Assembly (NCBI RefSeq): GCF_002896855.1
Contig: NZ_CP021850.1
Span: 4,303,665-4,367,664, forward strand
Direction of reading: 5' to 3'
From: Clostridium thermosuccinogenes
GTDB taxonomy: Bacteria; Bacillota; Clostridia; Acetivibrionales; DSM-5807
Length of the DNA: 64,000 bases
A model generated the notes under the pieces. The model saw nothing but the letters and a program-made list of their open reading frames with translations. It was not told where the DNA came from and did no database searches. Numbering within the stretch: position 1 is the first letter of the stretch; every line of letters starts with the position of its first letter. The position numbers were made by a program, and so were the translations under genes. This document shows positions 62,715-64,000 of the stretch, piece after piece.

Positions 62715-62903
62715 CGCATTTTTGTTCATGCCCATGGCGTTGTGCAGCAGTAATTGTTATGCCCTGGGCATTATGTAGCAGCCATGTGTTTTATATACCC
62801 CATGGTGGCAATATGACAGCAGTGCCCTATCAAATTATATTCATACCGTAATATTCGGGCTATGCAAATCCATAGCACATTTCATCGCACCGCATCCCGA
62901 GCT

Positions 62904-64000
62904 TTATTGATAAACAGGGGTAACTGCCTGGGCCAGGATGGAATCTACGGAAATACCACGAAACCTTTTCTCCAGCTTCGCATACTTCTTCTTAAGGTTG
63001 TTTTCAAGGTTTTGCAGATATGCAAAACTGTAGGGCGAATAGGTTTCTATATGTTTTAGATAACTCTGGCTGAAAAACTTTTTATTCCTGGCTATGGCCT
63101 CCATTATGAGCAGTATGCAGTTGCTTTCTATTAAGCGTATCATTTCATGCTGACTGATATTCACATAATACATCCAGCTTTTCATATGGTGGTGAAGAAA
63201 ATTAAGCAAGCGGTTGGTAATGGAATCCAGCTTCCACCTTTTAGCTGTCTGGGAGAAAATGGTCATATGCCCGTTATTCATGTCCCTCTCAGCATCCTGC
63301 AGGTCATCAATCATCTGAAGAATGGCGCCGAAACCGAATATAAAATCCGCGTCTCCCTTACTTAGAATACCCTTCACCAGGAACGCATCCGCCAGCACAG
63401 ATGTGCCGCCCTTTTCAAAACTTATGTCAAGAATATTGCTTTCATAGGGTGATAAATCCTTTCCCTGCTGTTCCAGACTCCTCTCCTGCGCTTTGTGAAT
63501 GCAAAGAAGGCTGTCATAGACATAGGGGAACTCCCTGCGGGGATATTGCTTTTCAATTCTATCTACAAGCCTGAAGATTTGCTCTTCATGCTCATTTTCA
63601 GGTTTTTTACCTTCTCCGGAGAGCTTCCTTCTAAAATTCCTGCTGATCCTCCACTTGCTTTGAGGAGATATCCCCGCATCATCCATATAATTGTCAGTAA
63701 CAGGATACAGCATGCTGTAGGCAAAAATGGAAGGTGTGTATTCTACTTCTATGCCCATCAGCACCTGCATACAGTTCATAATCCATACGTTTCTCATGGC
63801 CTGCATTATATCCACCGGTCTGATGCCGGGATTAAAGGAGGACGCTTCCTCTATAAAAGCGCCGGTTACCCGGGCAAAATCTCCGAATATGATGTCAGAA
63901 AGCTTAGGGCTTTTTATACCCAAAATTTCAGCTCCCGCCGACCTTGCGATTCTTATGGCTTCTTCCTGCCAAGCTGCCCGTTTTTCCACCTGGCTGGGGA
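62904..64000 (-). CDS. Isoprenoid-synthase-fold protein (5' end outside window)
   Basis: At least 365 codons; the frame stays open to the window edge and the GTG at 63989 has no ribosome site, so the true start is probably beyond it. The protein is nearly all helical and has two Asp-rich motifs spaced as in class I isoprenoid synthases: DNYMDDAG (about residue 100) and DDLQDAERDMNNG (about 230). These bind Mg-diphosphate in trans-prenyl synthases and squalene/phytoene synthases. The exact product is unknown; it is more distant than ordinary polyprenyl synthases. Confidence 0.7.
   Translation of the reverse strand, partial: PSQVEKRAAWQEEAIRIARSAGAEILGIKSPKLSDIIFGDFARVTGAFIEEASSFNPGIRPVDIMQAMRNVWIMNCMQVLMGIEVEYTPSIFAYSMLYPVTDNYMDDAGISPQSKWRISRNFRRKLSGEGKKPENEHEEQIFRLVDRIEKQYPRREFPYVYDSLLCIHKAQERSLEQQGKDLSPYESNILDISFEKGGTSVLADAFLVKGILSKGDADFIFGFGAILQMIDDLQDAERDMNNGHMTIFSQTAKRWKLDSITNRLLNFLHHHMKSWMYYVNISQHEMIRLIESNCILLIMEAIARNKKFFSQSYLKHIETYSPYSFAYLQNLENNLKKKYAKLEKRFRGISVDSILAQAVTPVYQ

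Overview
The window looks like chromosome from a low- to mid-GC Gram-positive anaerobe of the Clostridia, most like the cellulolytic/thermophilic Acetivibrio (Clostridium thermocellum) group. This placement is inference. The support is an Rnf complex and an Ech-type hydrogenase side by side, SLH-anchored surface protein, the folate C1 branch with a formate channel, a rho-rpmE-yqhQ-prmC block, AGGAGG ribosome sites with many TTG/GTG starts, and CRISPR repeats ending in the ATTGAAAC-type handle.

Layout. 1-4.0 kb: the end of a sensor kinase and an ABC exporter pair, with a Bce-type operator in front of the ATPase gene. 4.3-5.4 kb: a Methyltransf_32-like protein. 6.1-11.1 kb: rnfCDGEAB on the minus strand. 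11.7-19.1 kb: echABCDEF followed by hypA, a TRIC-family membrane protein and hypB, driven by a clear sigma-A-type promoter; a MITE-like element sits between echF and hypA. 19.6-25.0 kb: rho, rpmE, yqhQ, prmC and a zinc-ribbon protein. 25.5-29.8 kb: a secreted YcdB/SLH protein, an M42 aminopeptidase and a CPBP membrane protease. 30.0-32.7 kb: an SsuABC/NMT1-type importer. 33.0-47.8 kb: a type I (I-B-like) CRISPR-Cas region with four arrays. 48.2-54.0 kb: folate one-carbon enzymes (corrinoid methyltransferase, FolD, FchA, Fhs) and a formate channel. 54.3-58.9 kb: xylulokinase, a LacI regulator and a divergent fucose-isomerase-family sugar isomerase. 59.5-61.0 kb: tRNA-Thr and tRNA-Val with odd duplicated tRNA-end sequence. 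61.2-64.0 kb: an LCP cell-wall enzyme, a small membrane peptide and a truncated isoprenoid-synthase-fold protein.

How the parts work together. Rnf couples ferredoxin oxidation by NAD+ to ion pumping, and Ech couples ferredoxin oxidation by protons to ion pumping with H2 release, so the first 19 kb is an energy-conservation island served by its own nickel-insertion genes. The formate channel, Fhs, FchA and FolD link formate to the folate C1 pool, and the corrinoid methyltransferase takes methyl groups off or onto it.

The most unusual part is the CRISPR region. All four arrays run on the minus strand from near-identical 144-bp leaders. Array 3 lies directly behind an intact cas2, arrays 1 and 2 lie behind short decayed copies of the cas2 3' end, and each array has its own repeat variant. 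Cas3 has its HD nuclease at the C-terminus instead of the usual N-terminus. An intact IS21-family element and a decayed IS3-family element have broken up the locus.
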